Origin: Rhabditoides inermis
Taxonomy: Eukaryota; Nematoda; Chromadorea; Rhabditida; Rhabditidae
Length of the DNA stretch: 64,000 nt
Direction: 5' to 3'
Assembly (NCBI GenBank): GCA_963966185.1
Contig: CAWZYM010000396.1
Location: 372,001 to 436,000 of the forward strand
Shown: positions 60,650 through 64,000 of the stretch, piece after piece
How positions within the stretch are numbered: position 1 is the stretch's first letter
Layout of the letters: each line of letters begins with the position of its first letter
Notes under the pieces: generated by a model
Seen by the model: only the letters and a program-made list of their open reading frames with translations
Told to the model about the DNA's origin: nothing
The model's database searches: none
Translations under genes and position numbers: made by a program

Positions 60650-62904
60650 ATGTCACTGTCCTCCTCTCTGTCGTCGCCACAGGAGCTTTTCGGTCTGCTC
60701 TTCGCTCCTCTTCTCGTTCCTTGGAAGAGACGCCTCGAGGTACGCTCACATCTATGATTTCGAAGCTCCTATTGTTGTATTGAATTCAAGTAATTCACGA
60801 TTCAGCGTGTCATCATTCAGTTTCGATCAGCATTAATTTCAGTGCACAGTTTCACCTTCGAACATTACAAATGTTTGTTACTCCTTGAACACGTTTCGTT
60901 TGTAGACGCTGGCCGTGTGTCACTTCATCTTCCTCTGGGTGATCCTGCCGCTTGTCTCGGTCTGGCTGCCCATCTACCTCCTATTCACTCCTCTCCGGTA
61001 CGCTTGTTCACGATGTTCTCAACCTAGCGATTCCGTTATGGTCAATTCCGTTATGGACAATTCCTACAGACTCGCCACTATCTTACAAAAGTTATGATTG
61101 ACCTTTTTTAATTTTGCAGATGGCTGGTAATGGTGTACGGCGGATGGACGTGGTATGACTGGCGCACTCCCCGCCGCGGTTCCCGCCCCTGGGTACGCTC
61201 AACCTTTTTTTCAAATTACAACATAATTGTAACACGTTCACAATGTAATTGTAATTGGTTGTTTTGTGGATCAAAAATTATGTTCAACATACGTGAAAGT
61301 CGCGGTGGAATATGATATAACGAGGCAGTTTCGTGTTGCAGCGGTGGTACAAGAACTCGCGTGTGTGGCAGCACTTTGCTGACTATTTCCCTCTCAAGCT
61401 GGTCAAGACAGCCGAGCTCGATCCCAGCAAAAACTACATATTCGGGTGAGAGACCAATGCACACGCTTATTCGTTTTTGCTTGCTATGTGTTGGCGTCTT
61501 CCTTGCCGACCTCGTTGTTCAGCTCTCACCCACACGGCGTTCTCAGCATCGGAGCCTTCACGGCGTTCACTACCTCCGCCACCGGATTTCCCGTAAGTAT
61601 TCGTATTATTCGTATTATTTTTTTTAAATTTTGTTATTGATGATTCAGCGTTCAACTTTTTTTGGTTTCAGGAGTTGTTTCCGGGTATCACTGCGTCGGT
61701 GCTGACGCTGACTGGGCAGTTCTTCTTCCCTCTTCGCAGGGACGTGGGAGAGTGGCTGGGCGGAGTGGACGCGTCCCCCGACTCGCTGCGCTGGCTCCTC
61801 CAGAACCCCGGTCGTGGACGCGCCATCGCCATTGTTCTCGGGGGCGCCGAGGAGGCTCTCGACGCCCACCCCTCTCATCATGATCTCAACCTCAACAGCC
61901 GCCGCGGGTTCTGCCGATTCGCTCTACAGTATGGGTGGGTTCGGAGGCGTATCCGAATGTATCACAAAGGACCTCATGATGCAAAAAAAAACACTTCCTG
62001 AGGTTCTTTAAAGGATGCGCGACGTCATTTTTGAATTTTGAGGATACAGTTGTAAAGAGATAGTGGTGGTATTGTTCCCCGGTTTGTTATGATTTTATTT
62101 CAGTGCTGATCTTGTGCCCATGTATAACTTTGGAGAGAACGACGTGTATGAGCAGAGTGAGAACCCGCATGGCAGCCGACTGCGGCGCATCCAGGTACTC
62201 TCATTTTCCCTCTCCTCCTCGTTTTCTCTCTCTCTCTCTCTCGCTTCTCCTCCTCTCTCATCTTTTCTCTTACAGTCGTCGATCAAGCGTCGCTTCGGCT
62301 TTTGCCCTCCCCTGATGCGCGGTCGCGGTCTCTTCAACTATTCGTTCGGAATCCTCCCGTTCCGCCGACCGATCACCACCGTCCTTGGAGCTCCCATTAG
62401 GTATGCATAATTCGAAACTTCTGTTTACTTAACAATTTGGTTAAAGTTTGTACGGTCGTTTTATTCATACATTCATACTAACATGTGTTTCAGTGTGGAT
62501 CGCACCGAGAACCCGACTATGGAGGAGGTTGAGTCTCTCCACGCCAAGTTAGTGCATCCGTTGTTTTGCGTTAAAGTTTCCACCAATTATTCATACAAAA
62601 TCGCCTCGCACCATGCGAGCGGTAAGGCTGTTTTTACCGGCTGCGCGCGAGGCGCAAGCACTGCAATTTGGAACATACTGGGATAGATGCCCTAGTTATT
62701 ATACATTATTCAGATCTCCTAAATCCTAAATTGTTTTTCACCGCTTATACAACGTGCTTGCGCACAAATTCTGCTCCCGGAGAATTGGAGAAGACTTTGT
62801 TGATCTATTGGTATTGCAGGTACTGTTCTTCGCTGGTGGAACTGTTCGAAAAGCACAAGCACCTTCACAACATTCCCTCCCACGTTCACCTCAACATCTA
62901 CTGA
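60650..62904 (+). CDS. dgat-2: Diacylglycerol O-acyltransferase 2 family (DGAT2/MOGAT)
   Basis: ER/lipid-droplet enzyme that makes triacylglycerol from diacylglycerol and acyl-CoA. About nine exons. The start [20 protein letters not shown] lies one base behind a CAACCAG acceptor. A hydrophobic hairpin follows: [20 protein letters not shown] then [31 protein letters not shown] and the catalytic motif [16 protein letters not shown] (HPHG, from about 61432 across an intron) come next. [13 protein letters not shown] and [20 protein letters not shown] are diagnostic of the family, as is [20 protein letters not shown]. The end is [20 protein letters not shown] then VHLNIY, stop TGA at 62902-62904. 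All catalytic landmarks are intact. A 16-bp palindrome covers the stop codon. Confidence 0.95.
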
Positions 62905-63082
62905 GGTGTTCACCTCAGTAGATGTTTTATTCCCGCGAGTTTTATTCCTTTGAGCAGTAAACAGTTTGCTAGATTTCTATACGTTTTATCCCTCCCACGT
63001 TCTCCTCAACATCTATTGATCTGTTCCCGCTGAGAGTTTTATTTCTTTGATCAAATTGCTAGATTTCTATTCGTTTTAGCCC
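62875..63082 (+). repeat. Tandem duplication of DGAT2 3' end
   Basis: 62875-62990 and 62991-63082 are diverged direct copies. Both contain ccctcccacgtt, cctcaacatcta and later ttgctagatttctat. The second copy therefore repeats the last codons ([12 protein letters not shown]) and the start of the 3'UTR, and is not translated. Confidence 0.75.
62893..62926. repeat. Perfect 16-bp inverted repeat over the DGAT2 stop codon
   Basis: aacatctactgaggtg and cacctcagtagatgtt are perfect complements around a TT centre. The left arm contains the last codons and TGA stop; the right arm is 3'UTR. In RNA it would form a very stable hairpin at the termination site. Confidence 0.95.
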
Positions 63083-63254
63083 TTGTATCGATTTGTAGTT
63101 TTGTTACTTTGTACTCTGATGAGATTTCTATTATCCCGCTAGATGAACATGTTGTATTAGCATGGTGTTGTGCGTGGTTGGGGGAGGGGCGTGGGGATGC
63201 GAGGAGAGGAGGCCCCGCCCCGCGTGCTCGTCACTTGTTCGTCGGTCGGCCGAG

Positions 63255-64000
63255 ATGAGCTCCCTTCTTCACTCTGCCCTCCTTCTCGCCCTTCTAGCTC
63301 TCCTCCTCGCACCATTCTCCAACGCACAACAAACAGACGACGAGCAGGTGCGTTTACGTTGTCTGGTCATGCCTATGCGGATTACGGTAGCAAGTCTGCT
63401 CTTTTCATACGATGATGCAGGGAAGTCCGGCACGCGTTCAATCAGGACATGTATGACATGCGACTATGCTATGGCTTCGCGCGTAGTTTCCAATGCAGTA
63501 GTGAGTAATGATAGTGAGACAGTGCACGCGAGAGTGTCTCACTGGCAGTCTATGGGATTGACAACATGCTCGTTTCTAACCAGTCTCTCTAGTGTGCATC
63601 TTGGGAGGCATTTGAATGAACTCTCGATTGCAAGTCTCCCCCGAGGAGCGTCCGCCGAAAGGGCGAGTAGTGCCATCCGAGAAAACATGTGTCTGAATAG
63701 TAGTCGAATAGCTTCCGATCACGCACCTCGATTGATATCCGTTCCTCTTTGTGCAGCGACGACAATGAATCTCGCACCTAGTGGGAAGAAAGGCCTTTCT
63801 CCCGCCGGACCACAATACTAGTAAACAGCGCGTGAGTATGTGTAACGAGTAACGAAGCTTTGTTGTAGATGGATCTCTACTATCCCGCATACGGACAGCA
63901 GTTGAAGCGGTCGCTCGACTTTGACTTTGGAGAGTTCGGCGGACACAGGCGAGGGAGAGAGGAGGAAGGGGAGAGATGACGGTGTGTGGTTGCAGGGTGA
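63255..64000 (+). CDS. Secreted peptide precursor, possibly neuropeptide (3' end outside or unclear)
   Basis: Exon 1 encodes the signal peptide MSSLLHSALLLALLALLLAP followed by FSNAQQTDDEQ, with a GTGCGT donor at 63349. A later exon begins after TTGTAG at 63870 with MDLYYPAYGQQLKR and SLDFDFGEFGGH. The KR pair would allow cleavage into a small peptide. A middle exon near 63421-63500 is possible: in one frame it reads EVRHAFNQDMYDMRLCYGFA with a strong GTGAGT donor, but the phases cannot all be satisfied. A signal peptide plus a dibasic site suggests a neuropeptide-like precursor, without certainty. The window end cuts the model. Confidence 0.5.

Overview
This is nuclear DNA of a nematode. The genes are intron-rich with short GT-AG introns, coding exons are GC-rich, and several start codons sit directly behind a TTTCAG-type acceptor, as expected for spliced-leader trans-splicing. 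Several genes have clear C. elegans counterparts (unc-68, egl-46, emo-1, dgat-2, sqst-1). From memory most of these map to C. elegans chromosome V, and two neighbour pairs (SERINC/TMEM258 and SEC61G/PMVK) are also close together there. A diplogastrid such as Pristionchus is my guess, not a demonstrated identification.

Layout. 1-10573 (+): C-terminal part of a ryanodine receptor, with a separate secreted-protein gene nested antisense in one intron (8121-8704). 10996-11759 (-): secreted ShK-domain protein. 12378-14696 (+): SepSecS, the selenocysteine-synthesis enzyme. 14697-18856: gene-poor. 18857-19249 (+): secreted Kunitz protein. 19566-22283 (-): TMEM258 downstream of SERINC. 22370-22783: a MITE-like element. 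24515-27012 (+): p62/sequestosome. 27656-29377 (-): Hsp90 co-chaperone AHSA1 with heat-shock elements in its promoter. 30177-33171 (-): SEC61 gamma, phosphomevalonate kinase and an unrecognised protein, spaced like an operon. 34044-36462 (+): secreted Kunitz-like, Pro/Gly-rich protein. 37832-40104 (-): a globin. 43738-45428 (+): EGL-46/INSM zinc-finger protein.

From about 47 to 57 kb the sequence changes to AT-rich, repeat-dominated DNA. It holds a 29-bp terminal inverted repeat pair, a rearranged Penelope-like retroelement with head-to-head copies, an 87-bp inverted repeat, and a 259-bp inverted repeat with tRNA-like boxes inside an intron. Two related-looking multi-pass membrane protein genes (53990-56043 and 58298-59181) lie in or beside this block. 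After it come DGAT2 (60650-62904), with a perfect palindrome over its stop codon, and the start of a possible neuropeptide precursor (63255 to the window end).

The genes do not form one pathway. Functional clusters are ER/secretory biology (SEC61G, TMEM258, SERINC, DGAT2, PMVK), proteostasis (AHSA1, p62) and excitable-cell biology (ryanodine receptor, EGL-46, possible neuropeptide). The most useful new observations are the nested gene, the in-frame 42-nt intron of TMEM258, the heat-shock elements at AHSA1, the cluster of inverted repeats including the rearranged Penelope element, and the palindrome plus duplication at the 3' end of DGAT2.
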